A DNA stretch of 64,000 bases from Luteibacter mycovicinus (GTDB lineage: Bacteria; Pseudomonadota; Gammaproteobacteria; Xanthomonadales; Rhodanobacteraceae): NCBI RefSeq assembly GCF_000745235.1, contig NZ_JQNL01000001.1:3342001-3406000 (forward strand). The letters run 5' to 3'. Below, piece after piece: positions 1-8,283 of this stretch. The notes under the pieces were generated by a model. That model worked only from the letters and a program-made list of their open reading frames with translations. It did not search any database and was not told the DNA's origin. The position numbers were made by a program, and so were the translations under genes. Every line of letters begins with the position of its first letter. The first letter of the stretch is position 1.

Positions 1-1
1 C

Positions 2-595
2 AATTTCTCCGGTTTGTTTCTCTATATCGCGTCGGCGCCGCATCTGATTCGCGACCTGCTGGGTCTGGGCGCGAGCGGGTTTCCGTGGCTGTTCGTGCCG
101 GTGGTCAGCGGTATGGTTGCCGGTGCCTTCGTTTCAGGGCGCGTGGCGGGAAGGGCCAGCGCGGCCCGCACCGTGTCATGGGGCTATGCGTCGATGCTGT
201 CGTCTTGCGCGTTGAACCTGATCCTGGCGGTGACGCTGGATCACCCACGGGTGCCGTGGTCGACGCTGCCGCTGGCTCTGTATGGGTGCGGGGTCCAGTT
301 GGCCTTCCCGACGCTGACGTTGTTGTTGCTGGACCGTTTTCCTGAGCAGCGCGGCGGCGTGTCATCGGTCCAGGCGTTCGGCAGTCTGATCCTCACGGCT
401 CTCGTGGCCGGCGTGCTTTCGCCGGCGCTGTCCGACAACATGCTGACTCTTGCCATCGGCGCCACAACGATCTGCCTGATCGGTCTCGCGGCGTGGATGT
501 GGTACGTCTCGCTGGAGCGCCGCCGCCTGGCGCGTGCGAAGGCCGGGGCGGCGTCGAGCGTGGTTTCGCAGATCGAGCGCAACGAACCGGGCTGA
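2..595 (+). CDS. Bcr/CflA-type MFS drug exporter, C-terminal half (5' end outside window)
   Basis: The reading frame is open from the first bases, so the true start lies upstream. The visible start reads NFSGLFLYIASAPHL, typical of the middle of Bcr/CflA-family 12-helix multidrug antiporters (sugar-efflux/bicyclomycin branch of the MFS). About 198 residues remain, with roughly five to six hydrophobic helices and a basic cytoplasmic tail (RRRLARAKAG) before the stop. The family exports small drugs across the inner membrane using proton motive force; the substrate cannot be told from this fragment. It converges on the minus-strand repeat protein 35 bp downstream. Family assignment is fairly secure, substrate unknown. 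Confidence 0.8.
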   Translation, partial: NFSGLFLYIASAPHLIRDLLGLGASGFPWLFVPVVSGMVAGAFVSGRVAGRASAARTVSWGYASMLSSCALNLILAVTLDHPRVPWSTLPLALYGCGVQLAFPTLTLLLLDRFPEQRGGVSSVQAFGSLILTALVAGVLSPALSDNMLTLAIGATTICLIGLAAWMWYVSLERRRLARAKAGAASSVVSQIERNEPG

Positions 596-630
596 GTATC
601 GGCCCGGCGGCAAAATGGGGGAGAGCACGT

Positions 631-1416
631 TCAGCCTCGTGCCGCGTCCAGTACATTCGCCACTTCCGCATGGCCTGTGGACCTCAACAATACGGCGACG
701 ACGGCGAAAGCCGAGCCCAGGATCATCGCGAGGCCGGCGAGAGCCATCAGCGCCAGCTGAAGCTTTGTCGGGACCGTTGACAGTGTCTGGTGGATGGATG
801 AAAAGTTGGCATCCATTTTCTGGTAGACAGCAGCGAAGCCCGCATCCATTTTCTGGTAGACGGCAGCGAACTGCTGATCGACAGCAGCGAAGCCCGCATC
901 CATTTTCTGGTAGACGGCAGCGAACTGCCGATCGACAGCAGCGAAGCCCGCATCCATTTTCTGGTAGACGGCAACCAACTGCTGATCGACAGCAGCGAAC
1001 CCCGCATCCATTTTCTGGTAGACGGCAACGAACTGCTGATCGACAGCAGCGAAGCCCGCATCCATTTTCTCGTAGACAGCAACGAATTTCTGGTCGACGG
1101 CAGCAAATCCAGCGTCCATTCTCTGTTGGGTGGAAGCGAATTCCGCGTCCATTTTCTGGCCGATGGATCCGAATCCCGCGTCGCTCGATTGTTCTATGAC
1201 GGTGAGTCTCTTATCTATCGAATGGAGCTGGTCCTTGATGGCGCGCGTGTCGCCCCGCATCTCATCCAGGTCGCGGCGAATGAACCGGCTGTCGGTTTCC
1301 AGGCGGTCGATTCTTTTTCCGATATCGCCACCGTGAGACGACGTAGCAGCTGCGACGCCGCCCGTGTTGCCGCGAGCGGGGGGAGTCTCCCGTGGACCGG
1401 GGATGACGTACTTCAT
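631..1416 (-). CDS. Coiled-coil repeat protein with C-terminal membrane helix, unknown function
   Basis: Protein of 261 residues that I do not recognise as a named family. Residues 30-75 are a charged coiled coil (IDRLETDSRFIRRDLDEMRG...). Residues of about 85-200 are tandem 18-residue units of the form MDAGFAAVDQQFVAVYQK. A single hydrophobic segment follows (LALMALAGLAMILGSAFAVVAVLL) and then a short polar tail. This predicts a tail-anchored protein whose long helical rod lies in cytoplasm or periplasm. I chose the ATG at 1416 (MKYVIPG) because GGAG lies 8 bp upstream; an ATG 11 codons earlier lacks a site. It stands alone between a convergent transporter end and the min-operon end. Function could be scaffolding or length-ruler like, but this is speculation. 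Confidence 0.7.
   Translation of the reverse strand: MKYVIPGPRETPPARGNTGGVAAATSSHGGDIGKRIDRLETDSRFIRRDLDEMRGDTRAIKDQLHSIDKRLTVIEQSSDAGFGSIGQKMDAEFASTQQRMDAGFAAVDQKFVAVYEKMDAGFAAVDQQFVAVYQKMDAGFAAVDQQLVAVYQKMDAGFAAVDRQFAAVYQKMDAGFAAVDQQFAAVYQKMDAGFAAVYQKMDANFSSIHQTLSTVPTKLQLALMALAGLAMILGSAFAVVAVLLRSTGHAEVANVLDAARG
811..1113 (-). repeat. 54-bp in-frame tandem repeats
   Basis: The segment atccattttctggtagac recurs at 811, 844, 898, 952, 1006 and 1060, with a diverged copy at 1114. The spacing is exactly 54 bp five times and 33 bp once (a unit lacking the middle 21 bp). Each 54-bp unit encodes 18 residues, so copy-number change keeps the frame. Copies differ by a few substitutions, so the array is not a fresh duplication. 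Confidence 0.92.
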
Positions 1417-1566
1417 CGTTGTTTCTCCATTGCCGACAGGCTCACGCACCTCGAAACCCCGCGGATGTCTCCGCGGTAACGTCGGGCGATGCCTGATCCA
1501 AGGCTAAGGGAGCCGATCCGCCTTTAGAATCGGATAAATCTGAAAAAAGCGCCTGGTTTGTGCCAG

Positions 1567-2046
1567 TTAGTCGACAGGCAGTCCGCGGTCACGGAGAAAC
1601 GCGCGCGCTTCAGGCGCGTCCTGCTCGAACCAGGCGAGCGTGGAGCCCAGACGATAGGTGTAACCCCAGCGATCCATGTCTTCCATAATGCGTGCACTGC
1701 CTACCGAGGGAAGGTGTCCGCCGAGCACGATCTGCAGGTAGCAGGTGGCGTCCTCTTCCTCGATGGAATCCGTCGCATCGGTGTGGACGAGCGCACGCTT
1801 GTCCTCCGGCAGCACGATGAGGTGGCAGGCTTCGTGGAGGAGGGAGTGGACCGGGGTGTCGGTGCGCGCGTAGACCGTCGTGCCGATGATGCCGGCTTCG
1901 GTGTCGCCCCAGTAACTGCCCGGTATGGCTTCGCCGAGGGAGACCTCGACGAGGCTGAGGCCGAACCCTTTCAGCAGCTGGCGCGGTTCGTCGAAACCGA
2001 TGTCGCCGACGCGGAGGACCGCGTCGGCGGGATCGGCCGGACTCAT
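1567..2046 (-). CDS. Putative HExxH zinc-peptidase-like protein, last gene of the min operon
   Basis: Protein of 159 residues without signal peptide or membrane helix. It carries HEACH at residues 71-75, an exact HExxH zinc motif in a hydrophobic context ([15 protein letters not shown]). An acidic patch, IEEED, lies around residues 95-99 and could hold the third ligand as in gluzincins. Its ATG overlaps the minE stop as ATGA, so it is translationally coupled to minE. It looks like a conserved hypothetical protein of xanthomonads; proteolytic activity is inferred from the motif only and the substrate is unknown. Confidence 0.65.
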   Translation of the reverse strand: MSPADPADAVLRVGDIGFDEPRQLLKGFGLSLVEVSLGEAIPGSYWGDTEAGIIGTTVYARTDTPVHSLLHEACHLIVLPEDKRALVHTDATDSIEEEDATCYLQIVLGGHLPSVGSARIMEDMDRWGYTYRLGSTLAWFEQDAPEARAFLRDRGLPVD

Positions 2047-2306
2047 ATCGCGGACTTGCCGTCCGGCAAGGCGACGGAGAGTTCGAGTACTTCGTGGCCG
2101 CTGTCACGTTCGAGCGTCACGTTGACTGCCTCGACGTCGACGTTGACGTACTTGCGGATCACTTCGAGCAGCTCGTTGCGCAGCAGCGGCAGGTAGTCGG
2201 GACCGCCGCGCGTCGAGCGCTCCTGGGCGACGATGATGCGCAGACGCTCTTTGGCGACGCCGGCGCTCGGTTCGGGTTTACGCTTCAGGAAATCGAGGAT
2301 ACCCAT
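2043..2306 (-). CDS. minE: Cell division topological specificity factor MinE
   Basis: 87 residues, the normal MinE length. The N-terminus [10 protein letters not shown] is the amphipathic membrane-binding helix; the anti-MinCD region ([14 protein letters not shown]) and the C-terminal topological-specificity fold ([16 protein letters not shown]) follow. MinE stimulates MinD ATPase at the membrane and drives the pole-to-pole oscillation that keeps MinC away from mid-cell. The gene starts 2 bp after the minD stop and overlaps the next gene by 4 bp, so the operon is tightly packed. Confidence 0.96.
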   Translation of the reverse strand: MGILDFLKRKPEPSAGVAKERLRIIVAQERSTRGGPDYLPLLRNELLEVIRKYVNVDVEAVNVTLERDSGHEVLELSVALPDGKSAI

Positions 2307-2308
2307 GC

Positions 2309-3121
2309 TCAGCCTCCGAATACGCGCTTGAGGAAGCCCTTCTTGACCGGCTCGAGGAAGCGAAGCGGACGCTCTTCGCCCAGAATGCGCGCGACGGTGT
2401 CCTTATAGGCCGCACCCGCGTTCGAGTTGTCATCCAGGATGACCGGCACGCCCGCGTTGGACGCGGCGAGCACGTTCTCCGATTCCGGGATGACGCCGAC
2501 GACGTTGATACCGAGGATTTCCTCGACGTCCTTCACGCTGAGCATCTCACCGGCTTCGACCCGGTTCGGGTTGTAGCGCGTGAGCAGGAGGTGCTGTTTG
2601 ATCGGTGCCTCGCCTTTTTCCGCACGACGGGTCTTGCTCGAAAGCAGGCCGAGGATGCGGTCGGAGTCTCGGACCGAGGAGACTTCCGGATTGACGACCA
2701 CGACGGCATGGTCGGCGAAGTACATCGCCAGGTGCGCGCCCTTTTCGATGCCGGCGGGGGAGTCGCAGACGACGAAGTCGAAGTTTTCCTTCGTGAGTTC
2801 GTCGAGGACCTTCTCCACGCCTTCCTGAGTCAGGGCGTCCTTGTCGCGCGTCTGCGAGGCGGCGAGCACGAAGAGGTTTTCGTGGCGCTTGTCCTTGATC
2901 AGCGACTGCTTGAGCGTGGCTTCGCCGTGAACGACATTGACGAAGTCGTAAACCACGCGCCGCTCGCAGCCCATGATCAGGTCGAGATTGCGCAGGCCGA
3001 CGTCGAAGTCGATGACGGCGACTTTCTTGCCCTGCATGGCGAGGCCGGTGGCGAGGGAGGCGCTGGTGGTGGTCTTGCCGACTCCGCCCTTGCCGGAGGT
3101 GACGACGATAATTTCTGTCAA
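2309..3121 (-). CDS. minD: Septum site-determining ATPase MinD (TTG start)
   Basis: 270 residues. The deviant Walker A motif KGGVGKTT is near the N-terminus, switch regions follow ([24 protein letters not shown]), and the C-terminal amphipathic membrane-targeting helix ends FLKRVFGG. MinD dimerises with ATP on the inner membrane and recruits MinC and MinE. The start must be the TTG at 3121 (L/M-T-E-I-I-V-V): it matches the family N-terminus and has GGAGA 7 bp upstream. No ATG fits, and the frame upstream runs into minC. A 34-bp gap separates it from minC. Confidence 0.95.
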   Translation of the reverse strand: MTEIIVVTSGKGGVGKTTTSASLATGLAMQGKKVAVIDFDVGLRNLDLIMGCERRVVYDFVNVVHGEATLKQSLIKDKRHENLFVLAASQTRDKDALTQEGVEKVLDELTKENFDFVVCDSPAGIEKGAHLAMYFADHAVVVVNPEVSSVRDSDRILGLLSSKTRRAEKGEAPIKQHLLLTRYNPNRVEAGEMLSVKDVEEILGINVVGVIPESENVLAASNAGVPVILDDNSNAGAAYKDTVARILGEERPLRFLEPVKKGFLKRVFGG

Positions 3122-3155
3122 GAGATGTCTCCGAGTGTTGCTGCGACGGACGGCA

Positions 3156-3929
3156 TCAGAGCCGTGCGACCATGAGTTTTCCACTGTCGAGCCAGCACTG
3201 GACGGCCTGGCCCTCGAATTCTTTGGGCATGTCTTCAAACACGCGGTAGTGACCGGCGATAGCCACCAGCTCGGCACGGAAATCCGAGCAGAAGATGCGC
3301 GCCGACTCGTCGCCCTGTGCCCCGGCCATGGCACGGCCGCGCAGGCTGCCGTAGACATGGATGGAGCCATCGGCGATGACTTCCGCGCCATTGGCGACGG
3401 CAGCCATGACCACGAGATCGCGGTCGCGGGCGTATATCTGCTGGCCGGAGCGCACGGCGCTGCCGATGTGGTGCTGGGCTGTCGTGGCGCCGCCGGTGTC
3501 TTCGTCGTTATCCAGCGGAGCGCGGGCCGGTTCGGCGCGGCCCGGTGCGGGCGGCGCGACCTGCACGGCGGCATCGCCCGACGCGGGCTCGTACTGGGCA
3601 CGGAACTTGGCGATAAGCGGGAGATTCATGCGCTCGGCGAGCGCTTCGGTCTCCGCGGTTCCGTAAGCAATGCCGACGGGCAGCATGCCCGCGCTGCGGA
3701 TGGCTTCGAGCAGCGCGTCGACCATGCCGTCGTCCGGCAGCTTCGGCAGGTGTGAGAGGTCGAGGACCACCGCGGCGCGGTTGAACATCTGCGGCGCGGA
3801 GCGCACGCGGCGTTCGAGTTCTTCGACCAGCGCGGCGGCATCGACCCGGCGCAGGCGCACGCAGGCGATACCGACCTGGCCGAAGCGGAGGTCGCAGGCG
3901 GCTTCGAGGGATTCGGCGCGGGCGTTCAT
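3156..3929 (-). CDS. minC: Septum site-determining protein MinC
   Basis: 257 residues with the two MinC domains: an N-terminal FtsZ-antagonising domain (about 1-115) and a C-terminal beta-helix dimerisation/MinD-binding domain (about 150-257; IYARDRDLVVMAAVANGAEV, then IHVYGSLRGRAMAG with the conserved glycine turn). An alanine/proline-rich linker joins them. MinC blocks Z-ring assembly near the poles. Its ATG overlaps the stop of the upstream acetyltransferase gene by 4 bp (ATGA), so the two are co-translated. Confidence 0.95.
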   Translation of the reverse strand: MNARAESLEAACDLRFGQVGIACVRLRRVDAAALVEELERRVRSAPQMFNRAAVVLDLSHLPKLPDDGMVDALLEAIRSAGMLPVGIAYGTAETEALAERMNLPLIAKFRAQYEPASGDAAVQVAPPAPGRAEPARAPLDNDEDTGGATTAQHHIGSAVRSGQQIYARDRDLVVMAAVANGAEVIADGSIHVYGSLRGRAMAGAQGDESARIFCSDFRAELVAIAGHYRVFEDMPKEFEGQAVQCWLDSGKLMVARL

Positions 3930-4522
3930 GCGCGTACTCCTGCGGCATCCGCCGGGCGTTGCCGCTCACCCAGCCATGCGACGGCGGGCAGGCCGTCCTG
4001 CTCGAGGTAACGCTCGCGCACGAACGGGAAACTGGGTAGTTCGCGGGCGAGCAGACTCACCTTCGGGCCGGTCTCCCCCATTTTCTGCTGACCGACTTCC
4101 TGGAAGCCCATGGTGCCGTGGAACAGCACGGTCTGGTCGTCGCGGGGTTCAAGGAAGACTTCGCAGGTCAAAAGCGGCACACGTACCTCGGCATAACTTT
4201 GTACATCGCAGTAGAAAATGCGGCCCAGACCATGCCCGCGCGATTCGGATGCGATCACGATGCGATCGATATACACGAAGCTTTCGTAATGGGCCTGGAA
4301 CCAGCGGAAATTGGGGCTGGTGTAGTCGGCGTCCTGGCGCATGGCGATCAGGAAGCCGAGGATGCGACCGCCCTGTTCGGCCACGCGGAAGTAATGCGCG
4401 ATGTCGTACAGGTAGCGCAGGCGGGACATGTCCGTGGCGAGAATGCCGGTGCCTGCCTCGTTATTGAGTGCGAGCACGGCATCCAGGTCGTGCTCGCGCA
4501 CGTCGCGGATGGCAAGGGCCAT
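3926..4522 (-). CDS. GNAT-family N-acetyltransferase, first gene of the min operon
   Basis: 198 residues. The acetyl-CoA-binding motif A is visible as VIASESRGHGLGRIFYCDVQ (R/Q-x-x-G-x-G/A pattern), after a beta strand typical of GNAT enzymes. The start at 4522 (MALAIRDV) has GGAG 6 bp upstream; the frame is open further but lacks a site. It is the promoter-proximal member of a five-gene operon with minC, minD, minE and the HExxH protein. The acyl acceptor is unknown; a ribosomal or metabolite acetyltransferase is equally possible. Confidence 0.85.
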   Translation of the reverse strand: MALAIRDVREHDLDAVLALNNEAGTGILATDMSRLRYLYDIAHYFRVAEQGGRILGFLIAMRQDADYTSPNFRWFQAHYESFVYIDRIVIASESRGHGLGRIFYCDVQSYAEVRVPLLTCEVFLEPRDDQTVLFHGTMGFQEVGQQKMGETGPKVSLLARELPSFPFVRERYLEQDGLPAVAWLGERQRPADAAGVRA

Positions 4523-4711
4523 TCGTTGCTCCGCTTGAGTGTTCTTGGAAAGCGACCCCCAGGCCGCCGAATGCGCGGCATTATGGCATGCCCGCGACTC
4601 GCCGGGGAGCGCGACGCGGATGTAAAACCGTTGTAAAGCCAACGCTTGCCGCCTGCCGGAGCGTGACTTCTATCAGGTGGTGGGCGGCGCGCGAGGCCCT
4701 ATGATGAGGCC

Positions 4712-5971
4712 ATGTCCAAGCTTCAGTTCAATCACGTCCGGCTGCTGCGGTACGCCACCTATCTGGCCTACCTCTGCGCGGGCCTGCCGTTGTCGATCCA
4801 GCGCGCCGGTAATCAGCCGGGCCAGATCGGCGACATGGCCTTGCTGGCCTGGATCGCGTGCTACCTCGTCTTTGGCGTCGTCTACTGGCTCCTGACCCGC
4901 CAGCTGGGTTCGCGCGTGGACGGTTTCACGCGCGTCGCCGTCCTGCTGATCCTGACCGGCACCGCGCTCGCCGTGGGCGGGCTGAGCAAGAGCGGCGTCA
5001 GTGCGCTCCTGCTGGTGATCGTCGCCGCCGTGGTTCCCTGGATCATCAGCCTGCCCCTGGCGATGGCCTGGATGGTGCTGGCGCACGTCGCCCTGATACC
5101 CCTGTTCTATGCCGCGGTCGGCTGGTCGCTGGTCGCCTCGGTCATGCAGGCGGTCCTCTATTTCGGGTTCTCGGCCCTGATGTTCATCGCCTCGCTGATC
5201 GCCAGCCAGCAGGCGGACGAGCGCGAGGAATTGCGCCATCTGAACGCGGAGCTACGCGCGACCCGCGCGCTCCTGGCCGAGTCGACCCGCATCGCGGAGC
5301 GCATGCGCATCGCGCGCGACCTGCACGATCTGGTCGGTCACCACCTCACGGCGCTCAGCCTCAATCTCGAGGTCGCGAGCCACCTGACCAACGACACGGC
5401 CCGCGAGCATGTGCTGAAGGCGCAGAAAACCGCCAAGCAGCTGTTGGCGGACGTGCGGGAGGTGGTCAGCGAGTTGCGTCAGGACGACGCCATCGACCTC
5501 ACCCAGGCCCTGCGCAGTCTCACGGAAGGCGTGCCGGGGCTGGCCGTACACCTGAGCGTCCCGCCGCGTTTCGGCGTGGAGGATCCGCGTCGGGCGCAGA
5601 TGCTGTTGCGTTGCGCCCAGGAGATCCTCACCAATACGGTCCGTCACGCCAACGCTCGCAATCTCTGGCTGACCTTCCGTCACACCGGACCGGACGAACT
5701 CTGTCTGGACGCGCGCGACGATGGTCGCGGCAGTACCCAGTTCCACCCGGGCAACGGCCTGAACGGCATGCGCGAACGTCTCGCCGAGTTCGGCGGGACG
5801 GTCACCTTCGGGGGTGGGACGCAGGGCGGATTCGCCCTGACCGCCCGCCTGCCGCTGGGTGAGGAGCCCACGCTGGCCCACGCCCCGGCTCGTCACACGC
5901 TGGAGGTCACGGATGACGCCGAGGCCCTCCCGCGTGCCACACTTTCCGTTCCTTCCGAGGACCACCCATGA
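4712..5971 (+). CDS. DesK-like sensor histidine kinase (HisKA_3)
   Basis: 419 residues. The N-terminal ~165 residues hold five to six hydrophobic helices with no large periplasmic loop, so the signal is probably sensed in the membrane. A short coiled coil leads to the HisKA_3 box RIARDLHDLVGHH, with phospho-acceptor His205. The HATPase_c domain follows: N box EILTNTVRHANA, G1 DDGRGS, G2 GNGLNGMRERL. This is the layout of the DesK/LiaS/NarX-like family. The stop overlaps the response regulator start by 4 bp. The ATG at 4712 has only a weak GAGG close upstream. The ligand is unknown; lipid or envelope sensing is an inference from the topology. Confidence 0.92.
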   Translation: MSKLQFNHVRLLRYATYLAYLCAGLPLSIQRAGNQPGQIGDMALLAWIACYLVFGVVYWLLTRQLGSRVDGFTRVAVLLILTGTALAVGGLSKSGVSALLLVIVAAVVPWIISLPLAMAWMVLAHVALIPLFYAAVGWSLVASVMQAVLYFGFSALMFIASLIASQQADEREELRHLNAELRATRALLAESTRIAERMRIARDLHDLVGHHLTALSLNLEVASHLTNDTAREHVLKAQKTAKQLLADVREVVSELRQDDAIDLTQALRSLTEGVPGLAVHLSVPPRFGVEDPRRAQMLLRCAQEILTNTVRHANARNLWLTFRHTGPDELCLDARDDGRGSTQFHPGNGLNGMRERLAEFGGTVTFGGGTQGGFALTARLPLGEEPTLAHAPARHTLEVTDDAEALPRATLSVPSEDHP

Positions 5972-6609
5972 TTTCCGTCTGCCTCGTTGACGATCAGAAC
6001 CTGGTGCGCCAGGGCATCCGCTCCTTGCTGGACCTCGCCGGCGATATCCGCGTCGTGGCGGAATGCGCCGACGGCGCCCAGGCGGTGCAGACGATCCCCC
6101 AGGTACGGCCGGACGTGGTGCTGCTCGATCTGCGCATGCCAAACATGAGCGGCCTGGAGGTCCTGCAGACCCTGGGTGGCCGCAATGAGCTCCCGCCGAC
6201 GATCATCCTGACCACCTTTGACGACGACCAGCTGGTGTTGTCCGGCCTGAAGGCCGGCGCCCGTGGCTATCTGTTGAAAGACGTGTCGCTCGATCAGCTC
6301 GTCGAGGCCGTGCGCACCGTCTCCGCCGGCGGTTCGCTGGTGGCGCCCATGGTTACCCAGCGCCTGCTGGCCGGCGTGGGTCGCATCCAGAACCAGTTTT
6401 CCAGCCTCGAGCAGCCGGATCCGCTGACCGAACGCGAGACCGAGATCCTGCGACTGCTGTCGGGCGGCTACAGCAACAAGGAAATCGCCAATTCCCTGCG
6501 GGTCGCCGAGGGGACGGTGAAAAACCATGTGTCCAACATCCTTTCCAAACTGGGCGTCCGGGACCGCACGCGCGCCGTATTGAAGGCGCTGGAGCTCGGG
6601 ATCGTCTGA
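5968..6609 (+). CDS. NarL/DesR-type response regulator with LuxR HTH
   Basis: 213 residues. The receiver domain (1-120) has acidic DD near residues 8-9, phospho-acceptor Asp54 in LLDLRMPNMSG, the conserved Thr in LTTFDD and Lys in LLKDVS. The C-terminal LuxR-type helix-turn-helix reads LTERETEILRLLSGGYSNKEIA with recognition helix VAEGTVKNHVSNIL. It is translationally coupled to the kinase (ATGA). The regulon cannot be read from the window; the downstream SRPBCC gene, separated by 228 bp, is a possible target only by position. Confidence 0.94.
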   Translation: MISVCLVDDQNLVRQGIRSLLDLAGDIRVVAECADGAQAVQTIPQVRPDVVLLDLRMPNMSGLEVLQTLGGRNELPPTIILTTFDDDQLVLSGLKAGARGYLLKDVSLDQLVEAVRTVSAGGSLVAPMVTQRLLAGVGRIQNQFSSLEQPDPLTERETEILRLLSGGYSNKEIANSLRVAEGTVKNHVSNILSKLGVRDRTRAVLKALELGIV

Positions 6610-6837
6610 GCCCGACTCGACCGGGCGGCATCGTCCGGGAGCTTCCGGCCGAAAATCCGCTTGTGCAGGCTTGCGAAAAAGGGCAGGGGACCCAATGGCG
6701 TTCCCTGTCGTGAGCAGCTACCATCGGCTCTTTCGGCGCTGGCGAACCCCAAGCCACGGCCGATTCTTCAGGGGTGACCATGCGGCGTCCATGGCCGTGT
6801 GCGGAGCCTGTTCGTAAGACGTTCGGAGAACCGTGGA

Positions 6838-8214
6838 ATGACGCGTCTGTTAGAATTTATCGTTGCCCTCGTCATCGTCGCCGTATTGGGCGTCGTTGTC
6901 GGGCTGGCTATGCCCTCGGCCGGACACGTCGAGCGCGAAATGCTGATCAGCAAGGACTTGCGCCAGGTTTACGACGTTTTCAGCAACTTCCGTCGTTTCC
7001 CTGACTACACTGTCCTTCGCTCCTTCGATCCCAAGGTCCAGTTCGAGCTTTCGGGCAAGGCTTACGGTCCGGGTGCCAAGATCGCCTGGAAGGCTGACGA
7101 CAAGAAGGTCGGTGACGGCTCGCTCGAGATCGCCTCGATCGACCCGGATTTCTCCAAGGTGTCCGATGCCGGCAAGGGCACCATCGTCTGGAACGTCGAC
7201 AACGCCTGGCGCGGTAACGACAAGAAGTTCACCATCAACCTCGAGCGCACTGGCCGCAGCCAGAAGCTCGTCAAGGTCAAGTGGGCTTACGACGTCGACT
7301 ACGGCTTCAACCTGGTCAACCGCTTCTCCAACCTCTATATCCACGGCGATCCGGACGCGCTGATTCAGTTCAGCCTGTCCAACCTTCAGAACCTGATGGC
7401 TGCGATCCCGAACATCGACTACAGCAAGATGGTTCCGGCCATCGCCGACCAGCCGGCCAAGCCGATCCTCTTCGTGTCGACCACGGCCCCGCGCACCCTC
7501 GACGACGTCGACACCGCGTCGGATAAGGCCTGGGGCGAACTGCAGGCCGCGGCGAAGAAGCTGGGCGTGAACATCGTCAGCCCGCGCATCACCTTCACCA
7601 CGAACTGGGGCGACCAGAACTATACGTTCGACGTCGCCGCCGAGATCGACGCCACCACGCTGAAGATCAACGGTCAGGACGTCGAACTGACGGCCGCCCA
7701 GCGTCCTTCGCTCGACGCCGCCGCTCCGGCTGCCGCCTCGACGGCCGCCGCTCCGGCCGCTGCCGATTCGGCCGCGCCGGGTAGCAAGGACAAGCTCGGC
7801 CGCGTCATCGTCGACGGCAACGTCAAGGCTGTTCTCGCCTTCGGTGGCAAGGCGCTCAAGGCGGAGTGGAACGGCACCGGTGCCGGCCTGCCGCAGACGC
7901 GTCAGATGCTCGAAGCCTACTCGCAGACCCATGGTTACAAGTTCGACGACGTCACCTTCCGTCCCTACGACATCCAGGTGAAGGCGCCGACCAACAACCA
8001 CGGTACGATCGAGGGTTACGACGAGCAGAAGTTCGAGATCTACCTGCCGCTGCAGGGCGACAACATTCCGGAGCAGACTCCGGAACAGGAAGCCGGCCTG
8101 AAGCAGCCGGGCCTGGAAGAATCGGCTCCGGCCGGCTCGTCCTCCGCCCCCGCTCCGGCGGGTACCGCTGCGGCTCCGGCCGAAGCGGGCACCGCGCCGA
8201 CGATGGCCCAGTAA
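6838..8214 (+). CDS. Membrane-anchored SRPBCC protein with GyrI-like region
   Basis: 458 residues. A hydrophobic N-terminal segment (residues about 5-27) acts as anchor or uncleaved signal. The next ~140 residues resemble SRPBCC/polyketide-cyclase-like lipid-binding folds (VEREMLISKDLRQVYDVFSNFRRFPDY). Two later segments (LFVSTTAPRTLDDVD... and AVLAFGGKALKAEWNG...) look like halves of, or two copies of, the GyrI/SOUL-like small-molecule-binding fold. An Ala/Pro-rich linker sits near residues 285-315 and a low-complexity Ala/Pro/Glu tail ends the protein. The start ATG at 6838 has GGAG 9 bp upstream. A strong terminator follows, so it is probably monocistronic. Ligand unknown. Confidence 0.7.
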   Translation: MTRLLEFIVALVIVAVLGVVVGLAMPSAGHVEREMLISKDLRQVYDVFSNFRRFPDYTVLRSFDPKVQFELSGKAYGPGAKIAWKADDKKVGDGSLEIASIDPDFSKVSDAGKGTIVWNVDNAWRGNDKKFTINLERTGRSQKLVKVKWAYDVDYGFNLVNRFSNLYIHGDPDALIQFSLSNLQNLMAAIPNIDYSKMVPAIADQPAKPILFVSTTAPRTLDDVDTASDKAWGELQAAAKKLGVNIVSPRITFTTNWGDQNYTFDVAAEIDATTLKINGQDVELTAAQRPSLDAAAPAAASTAAAPAAADSAAPGSKDKLGRVIVDGNVKAVLAFGGKALKAEWNGTGAGLPQTRQMLEAYSQTHGYKFDDVTFRPYDIQVKAPTNNHGTIEGYDEQKFEIYLPLQGDNIPEQTPEQEAGLKQPGLEESAPAGSSSAPAPAGTAAAPAEAGTAPTMAQ

Positions 8215-8239
8215 GCCTCGTAAGCCATGCGACACGAAG

Positions 8240-8265
8240 AGCCCCGGTAACCCCGGGGCTTTTTT
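8240..8265 (+). terminator. Rho-independent terminator after the SRPBCC gene
   Basis: Stem AGCCCCGG / CCGGGGCT with a 5-nt loop, directly followed by six T. It separates the SRPBCC gene from the ABC operon, whose start lies only 18 bp beyond the T tract. Confidence 0.93.
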
Positions 8266-8283
8266 ATGCGTTAATTGTCGTCA

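Noticed and set aside
811..1113. CRISPR-like reading of the tandem array
   Set aside because: Repeats are contiguous with no unique spacers, are in frame inside a gene, and no cas genes are present.
534..1199. Plus-strand frame of Arg/Gln/Ser-rich repeats over the 54-bp array
   Set aside because: It is the complement of the coiled-coil gene; the minus-strand frame has a ribosome binding site, heptad pattern and membrane helix, the plus frame has none.
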